Origin: Ichthyophis bannanicus
Taxonomy: Eukaryota; Chordata; Amphibia; Gymnophiona; Ichthyophiidae
Assembly (NCBI GenBank): GCA_033557465.1
Contig: CM066033.1
Location: 587,542,438 to 587,606,437 of the forward strand
DNA: 64,000 nt
Reading direction: 5' to 3'
The notes beneath the pieces were generated by a model that saw only the letters and a list, made by a program, of their open reading frames with translations, had not been told where the DNA came from and made no database searches. Each line of letters starts with the position of its first letter. The stretch's first letter is position 1. The translations under genes and the position numbers were made by a program. Positions 44,057 through 55,694 of the stretch are shown piece by piece.

Positions 44057-47000
44057 AACATAAGAACATAAGAACATAAGATATGGCATACTGGGTCAGA
44101 CCAAGGTCCATCAAGCCCAGTATCCTGTTTCCAACAGTGGCCAATCTAGGTCATACGTACCTAGCAGTTTCCCCAAATGACACAGGTTCCACAATGCTTG
44201 TACTGGGTCAAGCATTGATATCCTGGGTCCCTTCTTAATAATGGTTTATGGACCTTTCCTCCAGGAACTTGTCCAAACCTTTTTTAAACCCAGCTACACT
44301 AACAGCCTTTACTACATCCTCCGGTAACAAATTCCAGAGTTTGATTACACTTGAGTGAAAAAATATTCTCTCTTATTAGTCTTAAATAGTTTACCCTGGA
44401 GCTTCATTGCCTGTCCCCTAGTCTTTCTATATACTGATAATGCAAACAATCGATCTACGTTTACCCATTCCACTCCTTTCATTAATTTATAGACTTCTAT
44501 CATATCTCCCCTCAGCCGTCTCTTTTCCAGGTTAAAGAGCCCTAACCTTTTTAGCCTTTCTTCATAGGAGTAGCCTTCCATCCCCTTTACCATTTTGGTG
44601 GTTCTTCTCTGAACCTTTTCTAATAACGCTATATCCTTTTTAAGATACGGCGACCAGAATTGAACACAATATTCAAGGTGCGGTCTCACCATGGAACAAT
44701 ATAGAGGCATTATAATATCTTTTGTTTTATTTTCCATTCCTTTCCTTATGATACCTAGCATTCTATTTGCTCTCTTGGACGCCGCTGCACACTGGGCCGA
44801 GGGTTTTAACATGCTATCCACAATGACGCCTAAATCTTTTTCCTGGGTGGTGGTTCCTAATGTGGAACCTTGCATCGTGTAACCATATTTTGGATTGTTC
44901 TTCCATAGGTGCATAACTTTGCACTTGTCCACATTAAATTTCATCTGCCAATTTGATGCCCAGTCTTCCAATTTATCAAGATCCTCTTGCAATTTTCCAC
45001 AATCATCTTGGGTTTTAACAACTTTAAATAGTTTTGTGTCATCTGCAAATTTGATAACCTCACTCGTTATTCCACTTTCCAGGTCATTTAGGAATATGTC
45101 AAAAAGCAGCAGACCCAGCACAGATCCCTGGGGTACACCACTATTCACCTTTCTCCATTGGGAATATTGGCCATTTAGCCCAGCCCTCTGCTTTCTATCT
45201 TTTAACCAGTTCCTGATCCACAATAGTACATTGCCTCCTATCCCATGACTCTTTAGTTTTGCCAAAAGTCTCTGATGAGGGACCTTGTCAAAGGCTTTTT
45301 GAAAGTCCAGGAACACTATATCAACCGACTCACCTTTGTCCACCTGTTTATTCACACCTTCAAAAAACATAACAGATTAGTAAGACAAGATCTTCCTTGT
45401 CTAAAGCCATGTTGGCTGTCTCCCATTAAGCCATGACTATCTACATGCTGAGTAATTTTATTCTTTAAGATGGTTTCTACCATTTTTCCCGGTACTGACG
45501 TGAGGCTCACTGATCTGTAGTTTCCCGGATCACCCCTGGAACCCTTTTTAAAAATTGGTGTTACATTGGCGATCCTCCAATCTTCAGCTATTAGAGATGA
45601 TTTTAATGATAGTTCACAGATTACTAATAGCAGGTCTGCAATCTCATATTTCAGTTCTTTCAACATCCTTGGATGTATGCCATCCGGCCCAGGTGATTTG
45701 CTACTCTTCAGTTTATCTAATAGTTGTAATACATCTTCCCAATGTATCGATATTTCCTTCAATTCTTCCGCAGTATCACCTTTAAATACCACTTCAGTCA
45801 TGGGTAACATCCCTACATCTTCCTCAGTAAAGACCGAAACAAAGAATTCATTCAGTCTCTCCGCTATCGCCTTGTCGCCTCTTAGTGCCCCTTTAACTCC
45901 TCTATCATCTAATGGACCAACTGACTCTCTCACAGGTTTTTTGCAACGAATGTACTTGAAAAAATCTTTATTTCGCGTTTTTGCTTCCGCAGCAAGCTTC
46001 TTCTCAAATTCTCCCTTTGCCTGCTTTATCAATGCCTTGCATTTGACTTGCCAGTGCTTGTGCTTTTTCCAGGTTTTGTCGTTTGGCTCTTTTTTCCATT
46101 TCCTGAAAGATGCTTTTTTGGCAACAACAGCCTCTCTGACCTCACCTTTAAACCATGCAGGCAGTTTTTTGGACTTCCTTCCACTTTTCTTAAAGCGTGG
46201 AATACAGCTGGTCTGGGCTGCCAAGATAGTATTTTTCAACAACACCCAAGCTTGATGTAAGTCTTTAACCTTTGCAACTGCTCCTTTTAGTTTTTTCTTA
46301 ACTATTTTCCTCATTTTATCATAGTCTCCCTTTCGAAAGTTAAAAGGTAGTACTGTGGATTTCTTTACTATCCCTCCTCCACTAATTAAATCAAAGGCAA
46401 TCATGCTATGATCACTATTGCCAAGTGGCCCCAACACCCTTGTCTCTTGCACTAGATCTGGTGTTCCACTAAGGACTAGGTCTAATATGGCTTCCCCTCT
46501 GGTCGGTTCATGAACCAACTGTTCCAAGAAGCAGTCATATATGTCATCTAGGAACTTTATCTCCCTAGCATGTCCTGCCGTGACACTGACCCAGTCGATA
46601 CTGGGGTAATTGAAATCACCCATTATTATTACTGCACCTTAACCTTTGTTAGCTTCCTTGATTTCTTTGAGCATTTCATCATCCATTTGTTCATTCTGGC
46701 CAGGCGGTCGATAGTACACCCCCACTGCCATCGCCTTCCCCTTTTTACATGGAATTTCAATCCATAGAGATTCTACAGCAAATTTTGTTTCCTGCAAAAC
46801 TTTAATCCTTTCTGACTCAATGCCCTCTCTAACATAGAGTGCAACCCCTCCACCAATTTGATCAGCTCTATCATTACGATATAGTTTGTAACCAGGTATC
46901 ACAGTGTCCCACTGGTTGTCCTCCTTCCACCATGTCTCTGATATTCCAATCATATCTAACCTCTCATTTAGTGCTATATATTCTAACTCTCCCATCTTAT

Positions 47001-47270
47001 TTTTTAGATTTCTAGCATTTGCATACAAGCATTTTAGAGACTGTATTTTATTCATATTAATTTGGCTATTGGTATACATGGGTAATTTGGGATCTTTAAG
47101 TTCTGCCTGCTCCATACTCGAGGGCATTTGGTCTACTTTACTCTTTTTTGGAACCTCTCTGCTTTTGGTAGTATCCTTCAAGGATACATTCTTCCGAACC
47201 ATCCGCTCTTGGGCGACTGTCGGCTTTCCCCTGTTATCTAGTTTAAAAGCTGCTCTATCTCCTTTTTAAA
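44057..47270 (-). mobile_element. CR1-clade LINE with nearly intact ORF2
   Basis: On the minus strand ORF2 reads through the endonuclease, with DMIGISETWWKED (about 46,960), GGGVALYVREGI, VYYRPPGQ, IIMGDFNYPSIDWVS (46,625) and GPLGNSDHSMIAFDL. The reverse transcriptase follows with [69 protein letters not shown] and IKFADDTKLF (FADD at 45,049-45,038). All catalytic residues I can identify are present. Lesions are a TAA stop near 46,637, a one-base deletion in a T run near 45,365, and a one-base deletion near 44,352 that cuts off the last ~40 codons. The 3' end carries ATAAGAAC octamers (44,057-44,080, plus-strand view). ORF1 is missing, so it is 5'-truncated near the start of ORF2. Confidence 0.95.
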
Positions 47271-47329
47271 GGTTAATACCAGCAGCCTGGTTCCATCCCG
47301 GTTTATTGGGGTCTATTTTGAACCATGAA

Positions 47330-47995
47330 TAGTGGGGATGGACATCCCATTGGGACGTCCATCACTGCTATTCATCTCCTTTGCCGTCCCCGACTAAGCT
47401 TCCCTGTATGAACAAGGAGTTTGTACAGGTAGGCTAGACAGGGGCGGGGAAGGGCGGGGTGCGGTGGGGCAGAGGCGGAGTTAGGGTGGGAAGTGGGCAG
47501 TCTGCAGCCCTGGACATAGAGAGCCGATTCTGAAATCGGCCCTGTACGTCCGGGACTGGCAGACTAGACAGGAAACTTATTCCACCTCCGAAGTGGATTC
47601 CCCTAGACATCAAGGGGAAGCAGACCCAGGCAGCTGCAAAGGGTACAGGGGGTGCAGTAGATTCCTCACAGCCCAACCCTGGCCATGGGAGGCCATATCA
47701 AGGATCAGGCTGTGGGGATGAAGAAAGTCAGTGGCGGCCGGGGATCGCGGTTCCACCATAGCAACCGCATGCCATGGCGCTACAGCTCCATTCAGGAGCT
47801 TGACTGAATTAGCCAGGCTGGAGCCTGTATGTACAGGCTAACCCAGAATTGGGTCCCAGTCTGCACGTACAGGCTTAGACGTGATTCTGATCCCGTGGGA
47901 GCTAGATGTGCCCTGTGGAATCAGAATCGTGTCTACCTCTGTGCGTCCGGTTTCGACCGGACGCACAGAGGCCTGGGACATACAGATTGGACTAG
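47330..47995 (+). repeat. Dispersed repeat B, copy 2, with a perfect hairpin
   Basis: This is paralogous to 30,113-30,785. It holds a 16-bp perfect inverted repeat: CCTCTGTGCGTCCGGT at 47,936-47,951, loop TTCG, and its complement at 47,956-47,971. Copy 1 lacks the complete hairpin. Confidence 0.8.
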
Positions 47996-48439
47996 GCCTC
48001 ATTAAACTCAGACACTTGGGGGATAATTTTATAAAGGATTTTTTGTGTGTATATGCCTGGATATGTGTGTTAAATGCCTCTTGTAAGAAGAGTATGCACA
48101 GTGTGCATATTTTTATGTGACCCAGCTATAAGTATGTTCAGGGGCCTAGTCTGGGTGCAGCACAGGCAGTCACTAAATATGTGTGTCAGTTCTAGAACAT
48201 GCATCTGCACAGCTACTTCATCTGCCTACACTTAACACTAGCTCCCAAGCAGTTTCTAATATACATGTCTGTGTGGCATTTGAGTCACAAAGTCTTCAGG
48301 TTTTGTGAGGCTATTTTATAAAGATACTTTGATGGCTATGGCGGTCATTTTAGAAGCCTTGCATGCCTTTTCCGTGAGGAAATGGTTTCCACATGGAAAT
48401 GGAAATTTTAAAACTGTCACGTTTTATACGAGTAAGCAC

Positions 48440-49010
48440 CAGGGGACACAGACATTTCAATGTCTGAGGTGGAGGCTTTTTGAGGGGAATTTCAGAAAAG
48501 ATGTCCAAGTGCAAAGCAGGCACATCCAGATGCAGACATGATTTCACAAATGTGGACATGCCTAAGATGGACATCTTCAGGGGCGTTTACATAGACACCC
48601 CCAGAATAGTATATCAGAATTTGGGCATCTAGGTATAGCCTAATGGTTAGAGTAGTGGGCTAGGACCAGGGAAGTCAAGGTTTAATCACTGTGATTGTGC
48701 TGAGTATTGGGGATGATGGAATGCCGTCTTCTCTACACCCGCTGGATGCTTTTCAGCCAAAACAAGCGAGCACTTTCCCAATGCTTACTCATGCCTGGGC
48801 AGGTCTAAACTTAGACACCACTCCAGATATCCAGGTTCCTGGGAACACCCCAGCCACACCTCCACCATACCCCTATTCAGACTTGGATGTCCGCACACTG
48901 GGGACATCCAGAGACTCAGCTTCTAAAATGGCTTTGGAGATGTCTCTGTGCTTTGGACATCTTTATGCCTGTTTTCAGATATCCAAAGCATGAATTGAGC
49001 TTCCAAAATA
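48440..49010 (+). repeat. Dispersed repeat A, copy 2
   Basis: This is paralogous to 28,556-29,245, with the tRNA-like word TATAGCCTAATGGTTAGAGT (48,635) and TTTTCAGCCAAAACAAGCGA. It ends near GAGCTTCCAAAATAACCCC. Confidence 0.75.
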
Positions 49011-49099
49011 ACCCCTTTGGGGGCACAGTATAGGTGTTGCTGCCGTATACATATCGTTGATGTATATCACAAAGCCTGTAGTCCAACAAAGAGACGTGG

Positions 49100-49200
49100 A
49101 TGGCAAGGACGGTGACGTAAATAAACCTTTATTGACCAAACATCAGCCACTTGGCCCAACACAGGCCGTGTTTCGGAAATCCCTTCTTCAGGGGCTTAAA
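49100..49200 (-). other. Hammerhead-like motif at a Penelope-like element end
   Basis: On the minus strand AAGCCC precedes CTGAAGA (49,191-49,185), then AGGGATTTCC, then GAAA (49,174-49,171), ACACGGCCTGTGT and TGGGCC. This matches the hammerhead core order CUGANGA-stem II-GAAA-stem III-UH-stem I. Stem III (ACAC/GTGT) and stem I (GCCC/GGGC) are complete. Stem II is poor, lacking the usual G-C closing pair. Penelope-like retroelements are known to carry such ribozymes. Activity is unproven. Confidence 0.45.
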
Positions 49201-51125
49201 TGGCTAGGCAAAATATAATACAACAACATACCAATTATTAAAAACAATTAAAAAACAGTTAAAACAAACAATCTAAAACAGCGGACATAAACAAATATAT
49301 AATGTATGAAAAAATATATATATATGCACAGTAATATTCTTGAATGGTGGAACAAATAAGTACGGCTAACATGGAAAGAAAGATAAACATTAAAATATAA
49401 AATATAATTAAAATTTTAAATAAACATGATAAAAAGAGTTGAGTATAAAAATAATTGAAAACAAGGTATAAAGGTAAATAAATAAATAAAATATCCAAAA
49501 TAACATGTAAATTACACATACCTGTGTCACTGAACTGTGTGACTCAGACAAGAGTCTAAGATTATATACTCAAAAATGAGCTAATGAAGACAAACAATAA
49601 AATAGTAAATATGCCAAACAACAACATCCTTCATAACTTATTACAATGTGTGATTAAGGAGCACGTACATATAAATAAATAAAATCCAAAAATAAATATA
49701 TGTTGCAATAATAACATTTAAATTTAAAATATATGAATGATCATAGTACATTAATATGGATAAGAGCAAAAACGCAAGAGAGATGAAAACGAATCATATA
49801 TGTAAATATGGGAGCCAACCTCTAAGAACTGATAAAACAAATATAAATATAAAAAATTAATTTAAAATTAAATAAATGAATATATAAATATGTAAGAATA
49901 TAAAAATATATATATTTTTTATTTATTTATTTATTTAACATTTTTTATATACCGCACTATTCATCATCAGTGCGGTTTACATTGAACATCAACATACCTG
50001 TCAATCCATGACTGATCTAGGTTTACAGATAACAGGGAATATAAACTGGGTGTTAACTGGGGAATAACTATCTACATAATTATATATACATTGAATAGAT
50101 AAAAATAGAAATATAGCTATGTTACCTGACCATGGGTAATCTTCCTATAGGTCTAAATGTGTAATCTGTGAGGTATAAGTAAAATAATGTCATGTATGGT
50201 ATAAAAATTGACCAGTGTCATGCATAATTTGAAATTCAACATGTGCAAATCAAATGTAAACAATGGAAAATATATATAAATAAAACATTGAGATAAAGTG
50301 TGGTGTAAATCATAGAATGAAATAAATGAATAACCCAACCACCACCATATCAGGCGTAGGGAATATGCACAAACATGTCTGTCAAAAAAGTGGAAAAAAG
50401 GAAAGACATACAAACAATGTGCCTAACTTATTTTAGGTAAATGCAGTCTATATAAACTAATTATGAGAAACGTGAACCATATGAAGCAAAATGTATTGCT
50501 TATAATTTGGTTAAGGTGTGTGTAAAAATAAATGTGGGAAATGCAAGCTTCGAACCAGCGATGCTGGTATTTTAAACAGCTAGAAGTAAAAAGTGCCGTT
50601 CAACAATTGTGTGTACGATTGTATGAATTGCAAGCTGTCACGTTAGGTAGCTGAAAAGGATAGGTGAAAAACATATTCAAGAGAAGCAGAACTGCGACGT
50701 TAAATATTGTTAAACAAACCTGTGAACTAAAAAGATGTGTGTACCCTATTGTGTTTAAAGAGGGGGGGGTTGAGGTAAGAAAGTGAAACCTCTTAACAAT
50801 GTGTCAAATTAATAGTAATGAGCCGAGAGTTCCAAATATGCAATACTACCAACCTCACTTGTCTTTTGGGACCTAATGGGTACTGGTGGCTGGTGGAGCT
50901 TTGATTGGTGTTCATTTACCTGATTGTCTTCAGTGTCCACATGGATATTTCTTTGACCCTCTTTGTCCTTTTGCTGCCCTTCATATTCATCACAAAACAG
51001 AAAGGATCTCCTCTGCAGGTCACCAAAGTGCATAAACAGAGTGAAGGACCAAGCCCAGGGTGTGAGAGGTGAAAACAGGACAAATGAATAAATATGCTTT
51101 CTTTAAGATCACTATAAATATAAAA
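49201..51125. other. AT-rich stretch with an embedded SINE tail
   Basis: 49,220-50,460 is dominated by AATAAATA-like words, consistent with an old retroelement tail or simple-sequence expansion. 49,915-50,090 carries TTTATTTATTTATTTAAC and ATACCGCACTATTCATC with GCGGTTTACA, the tail layout of the SINE at 27.2 kb. No gene is recognised from 50,460 to 51,125. Confidence 0.5.
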
Positions 51126-51500
51126 TTCATAAAGGACCCAACATGGCCATGTTTCAGTGTCTTGCCTGCATCAGGAGTTATAAAAGCTTTAAAATAAGGT
51201 GGTCATAAAAGCTTTAAAAACTGCATGCAACAGAAGTAGTCAGAGAATACTGACTCTAATTGGAGTGATGGCTTTCCAGCAGTTTATTCTGTATTGATGC
51301 ACTTGTATTGTAGGTTGGGAGTTTTGTTATATTACCCCAACCTACAATGCAAGTGCACCTTTACAGAATAAACTGCTGGAAAGCCATCACTCCAATTAGA
51401 GTCAGTATTCTCTGACTACTTCTGTTGCATGCAGTTTTTAAAGATTTTATGACCCCCTTATATAGACAAGTTAATGAAACATAGCCATGTTGGATTAGAA
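51126..51500. repeat. Large foldback flanked by inverted hammerhead-like motifs
   Basis: Arms of about 125 bp (51,195-51,319 and 51,336-51,460) pair almost perfectly around a 16-bp loop. Examples are GTCAGAGAATACTGACTCTA with its complement near 51,400, and GTAGGTTGGG with CCCAACCTAC. Further out, CCAACATGGCCATGTTTCA (51,138) pairs with TGAAACATAGCCATGTTGG (51,478). The left outer motif read on the minus strand is CTGATG-AGGCAAGACACT-GAAACATGGCCATGTTGGG, again hammerhead-like. AAAGCTTTAAAA is repeated at 51,183 and 51,209. Confidence 0.85.
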
Positions 51501-52014
51501 CTGGTACCCTGTGACCCGCTTGGAACCAAAATCCTGAAACAAACAAAATGGTTTTTAGCTACAGAAAATTCTGCTGTGTTCAAAGCCTCAGACCTGCTGA
51601 TCTCCAAGCAACTGCCTGCCAAGCGTGTGTGTCTGCAGACAGAAATCTATTGTTTCCTACCATGCTTATCTGCAAGAGAACCTACTTCTTAGGCCTTTCT
51701 CAGCCAAAGACTGTTCTACTGGCCTTGGACACTTGCATACCATCTTCTAGTGCATTTCGTCTCTGATGATGGATGCCTTGTACATGAAACGACTGCAGGA
51801 TGACTACCTCCTGATTCGCCGAGACACCTCGCAGTATCTCATGCCAACCAATCTCCAAAATGCGATAAGGACTCTTCACAGAGAATAACACAGTGTGCAC
51901 AGAAGAACCGGGGCCATTCTGATTTTTACTTTCTTCCTGCTTCTATAAGCACAAAGACACTCGGTGTCATTTCAAGGCTGTTCCACTATTGTGGACTCCC
52001 ACAGGTGCTTGTAA
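51501..52014. other. Gene-free stretch
   Basis: No gene is recognised. CTCTGATGATGGATGCC followed by ATGAAACGAC (51,761-51,792) resembles a hammerhead core but has no convincing stem III. Confidence 0.4.
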
Positions 52015-52310
52015 GGTTCTGTGAGCCTGATATTCAGTGGAAGTAGCCAGGGCAACTACAGCGCCTAGCCATCACTGCTGACCACTAAACCCAGATATTC
52101 AATGCCGGAGCCGCTGACCAGTTATCCCCGGGTACCTCCCCCAGAATGCCCCAATGCTAACCACGTAGCATCTCGGCATCTACTGTAGTGGCGGTACCCG
52201 GGGCTATTCAGCTGTATTAAGCATATTAGTGCCACTGAATATTACACTTAGGGGCATATTGATGGTTTACAGGTCCATGTAAATGCCTTTGAATATCGGG
52301 TCCTGTGTTC
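52015..52310. repeat. Dispersed repeat rich in ATATTCAG words, copy 2
   Basis: GATATTCAGTGGAAGTAGCC, AGATATTCAATGCCGG and CACTGAATATTACA parallel the copy at 30,985-31,480, including the ACCAGTTATCCCC-like centre. Confidence 0.5.
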
Positions 52311-53181
52311 TTATGCAGCTCGTCTCCTACAGCTAGAGCCAGTGTTGTATGCTTAGATGCCTTATTGGACCTTCCAGAGACTGCTTCAGACCCCAGCTGC
52401 ATTTGTGCACTTGCCAGGGCTAAGGTACTGCTCTTATTTCTTCACCTGGGGTGGAAATTAGTCAGATAGCTCTTTTTTGTATTTTTGAGCCTCTGGTTGC
52501 TAGTTAGTAATTTACTTCTATTATATAACCATCATTAAAGTGCTGCTACGACTTACTATATTAGCTCATCTGTAATGTTAAGCTTATGAACTCTATTTTT
52601 CTATCCATAATAAACCTAATATATGTTACCAGAGAACTTTGTCTCTCCTGTCTCATTACCAAAAGGCCCCACCAAACCTGCACGCGAGAGACTAATGGCG
52701 TAACTGAGCATATCATAATATATCTTATCTTTTTGTCTACCAAGACCCTCATGGTGCAGGTGTCTGCCGCTGGTGGAGGGCATTACTGGAAGCTGGTGGA
52801 GGGCTTAACTGAGTGCTTTTGGAGTGCATGAGAAATCAGCATAGGTGAACTAAACAGTTGGTTTCTGCAGGAGATTAACATGGCACAGAGAAGGACCAGG
52901 AGAATGCAGCCTTATCAAAGGATGCATAGGCACAGGACCAGGTTTCTAGACCTCACTGATGACCAGTGCATCACCAGATTCTGCTCTGATAAGGCAGCCA
53001 TCCACCATCTCCTTCAGCAGCTAGAGCCTCTCCTGCATTCCACAACACAGCAGAGATAACTCATGCCAGTTTACCTGAAGATAGGCAGTGGCAATTTCCA
53101 GTCTGTTCTGGCAGTCACTGCTGGTGTCAGCCAGTCTGCAAACTCAGTTTGCATTGCTCAGTTACTGAGGGCTTTTCTCAC

Positions 53182-55207
53182 TAGGGTTGCCAACCGGCCA
53201 GTTTTAGGGAGGCCTGGCTGTTTTTGAATGTTGGAGGCCGGCGGCTGGCAGAATGGTAAAACCAGTCATTGAAGTGTCGGTTTTCTGCCGACCGCAAGCC
53301 CTAATTGCTCTTATGTCTGCTCATAGGGATCCCAACCCCTGTGGGCAGATGTGCAAAACTGGCCATGATTGCATCCGGGAAAGCCGGTGGCTGCCTGTGG
53401 GGGTTGGGATCCACATTGGCAGTCACCAACTCTCCCAGCCACGATTAGTGAATGCACAAATTCAGCCCTCCTCCCCTTCCCCACTGCTGGTAATTAAAGC
53501 TAGCACAGGTGCAAGGCCTTTCCAACCTAGATGCATCTTGAAGGACCTCCAAGTTCTGCTACCTCCGACGCATAATTGTCACATCAGAAAGGGACAGGAC
53601 CAGCCTGTATCAGAAAGGTTCCGCACCTCTGTTATTTTTGATTGCTGGTAGCAGGGAGGGGGAGGATGCTGGATTTGAAAAGAAATTGCAGGTACGTGGA
53701 TCTGAGTGGGGGGGCACTGGAGGAGCAATGCTGGAGGAGAGAAAAACACGGAGGTAGAGGGAGACTGAGGAGATGTTGGACATGGTGGGGGGGGACATTG
53801 GGTGACAGAGAGGTGATGATGGACATGGGGGGAACATAGGAAGACAGGGGTGATGCTGGACATGGGGCAGGAAGAGCCAAGGGAAATAGAGATGCTGAGG
53901 CTAGGGAAAAAGAGAAGGGAGATACTAGAAATAGGGGATAGGGAGAGTGGGGGAGATGCTGGATATGAAAGAGAGAGAGAAGGGGAAAGATGCTGGACAG
54001 GGGAAGGTGGACAGTGGGGATACAGAGAGGGGAAGAGACAAAGGGAAGGGCTGATGAAAGACTGGGGAATAAGAAGCTGGGAAAGGAGAGGGAAATAGGG
54101 AATAGAAGGGTTGGGGTTAGGGTTGAAAAGTGATAGGTAAGGTGAGGACAGGCTAGTAAGAAGGAGTGAAATCTAAGTCCATAGGGAGATAGAAAAATAA
54201 ATCCAAGAAAGAAAGCTGAAAGGAAAAAGATCAGTGTCAGAGATGGGTGTAAGGGAGGAGGTGAAGAAGACAGGAGGGGAGAGTAGTAGTAGTAGATAGA
54301 CTTTAGATCCTGAAAAGAATTAAGAGAAGATAGAAGAAAGCAGAAACCAGAAACCAGAGACTGGAGCCAATAGGATTAGAAAAATAAAACAGCCAGACAA
54401 CAAAGGTAGAAAAAATAATTTTATTTTTAATATAGTGAATGGACTTCATCAGTTTTTGTATTTTAACACGTGCTGTCTTTATATGCATCTCTTTCTATTT
54501 ATCTGGTGTACTGTATGCAGGGCCTGGCTTCTTGGGGTTTCAGTTTAATGTTTGTTTACATTTTCCTGGTTTTAGTCTGTGGTCCCTTGTTCTGTTCTTT
54601 GTGAGAGTCTATGTATGTTTAAAGTGCAAGATTGAGGCCAGATGTTCTGCTAGCATGGAGTTTCTATGTAGGTATCTATAGTAATCTGACTTGATCAGTT
54701 TTCCTAGTAGGTGTATGGATTTTCTAGGACCCACGGGAATATTTACTGTGCTGTCATATTCTAGATAGTGTTGTGTGTATTTAAGACGTTACTGCTGTTG
54801 AGGGATGGTAAATTTGCTCTATAGGTCCTGTGCTGTGATTCTCGCTTTTTCTTTTTGTTTCTAGCTCTGCTCTGCTCTGCACAGATTGTTGGGGAAGGGG
54901 CAAGGGGGCAGGGTTCGGTGGATGCAGAATATATATTTGGATTTAAACCATATGGGAGAGCATATGTGTGTTGAAGGGCCTGAGAAGAGGATTGCACTGA
55001 ATAGGTGTTGAAGAGTCCAACCTCTTGTACCCCCTCGCCGTTGATATAGCTTGCAGATGCTAAACCCTGCACCATTGCCTTCTCTGCAAATTTTTATGGG
55101 CAGGACATGGGGTGGTGCAGGGCAGGGCAGGGCAAAGGACAGGCATGGGTAGAACATGACTAGCCACAGGTGGCGGGTTTTCCTCTTTTAAAAAGTTGGC
55201 AACCCTA
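53182..55207. mobile_element. Non-autonomous hAT element, 2026 bp
   Basis: The ends are TAGGGTTGCCAAC at 53,182 and GTTGGCAACCCTA at 55,195-55,207, a perfect 13-bp inverted repeat. Both sides are flanked by TTTCTCAC (53,174-53,181 and 55,208-55,215), an exact 8-bp target duplication as made by hAT transposases. No hAT transposase domain is encoded inside; the interior holds purine-rich tandem sequence and a T-rich part. It needed a transposase in trans. Confidence 0.92.
53640..54140 (+). repeat. Purine-rich degenerate tandem repeat
   Basis: GATGCTGGACATGGGG-like words recur every 25-40 bp with variable spacing (e.g. 53,775, 53,817, 53,852, 53,956). Strong G+A bias on the plus strand gives Pro/Ser-rich minus-strand frames, which I do not regard as genes. 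Confidence 0.75.
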
Positions 55208-55335
55208 TTTCTCACTCACACTCTAGACTATATTACCTTCTCTCAGGATGTGCTACAGAAACAGCAAACAATGACTCAGTTCTATGTAATGGCTTGTGAG
55301 GGGGAGGGGGGAGGATAGTTAGTGGCCAGAATGTA

Positions 55336-55694
55336 GGACCAGTCTACTACCTGTTCCTTGTGAATGAGATAGAACCCCAGTAGAATACTATGTACAATGT
55401 ACATATGTTAACACTGCAAACTGTGAGCTGAGGGCATCTAGGGAATACGGGACAAGATCCCACAAGTGGAAATGTTCAAAATGGCCATTTGTTGTGACCC
55501 AGCATCCTGCCCTCCACCAGAGTCCTTCTACACCATGCAAATAGTAGTAGATACAACAATAATGACACATAAAGAATTTTCACATGTTTGGGCAAAGGGG
55601 GAGCCCAGGTTCTGCCACCTAAACTGGCCAAGCCAAACTGAAGACCCACTTATGCGGATTAATCTTTATGAACTCGATTAGGCGTGTAAGAGGT
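55336..55694. other. Gene-free stretch, possible decayed transposase core
   Basis: A plus-strand frame includes FYTMQIVVDTTIMTHKEF, which faintly recalls the QVVCDA region of Harbinger transposases. The match is too weak to call. Confidence 0.3.

Larger units (their letters stand above)
52870..55335 (+). pseudogene. PIF/Harbinger transposase relic, split by a hAT insertion
   Basis: After an acceptor-like TTTCTGCAG (52,870), a frame starts MAQRRTRRMQPYQRMHRH at 52,880 and reads FLDLTDDQCITRFCSDKAAI and HHLLQQLEPLLHSTTQQR. This matches the N-terminal helical part of HARBI1-type transposases. A stop follows; GSGNFQSVLAVTAGVSQSAN and CIAQLLRAFL then continue in the same frame. The frame breaks at the hAT insertion (53,182) and resumes after it with LDYITFSQDVLQKQQ (55,215-55,280). 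The DDE core is not recognisable downstream, although FYTMQIVVDTTI near 55,530 is a faint candidate. The subfamily differs from the transposase at 8.2-9.7 kb. Confidence 0.75.

Noticed and set aside
45566..46255. 229-codon plus-strand frame
   Set aside because: It is the antisense of CR1 ORF2, which is clearly coding on the minus strand.
51761..51800. Third hammerhead motif (CTGATGA...GAAAC)
   Set aside because: Stems I and III do not form; it is probably a chance or strongly decayed match.
53579..53880. Pro-rich minus-strand frames
   Set aside because: They are complementary to the purine-rich tandem repeat inside the hAT element and have no domain.
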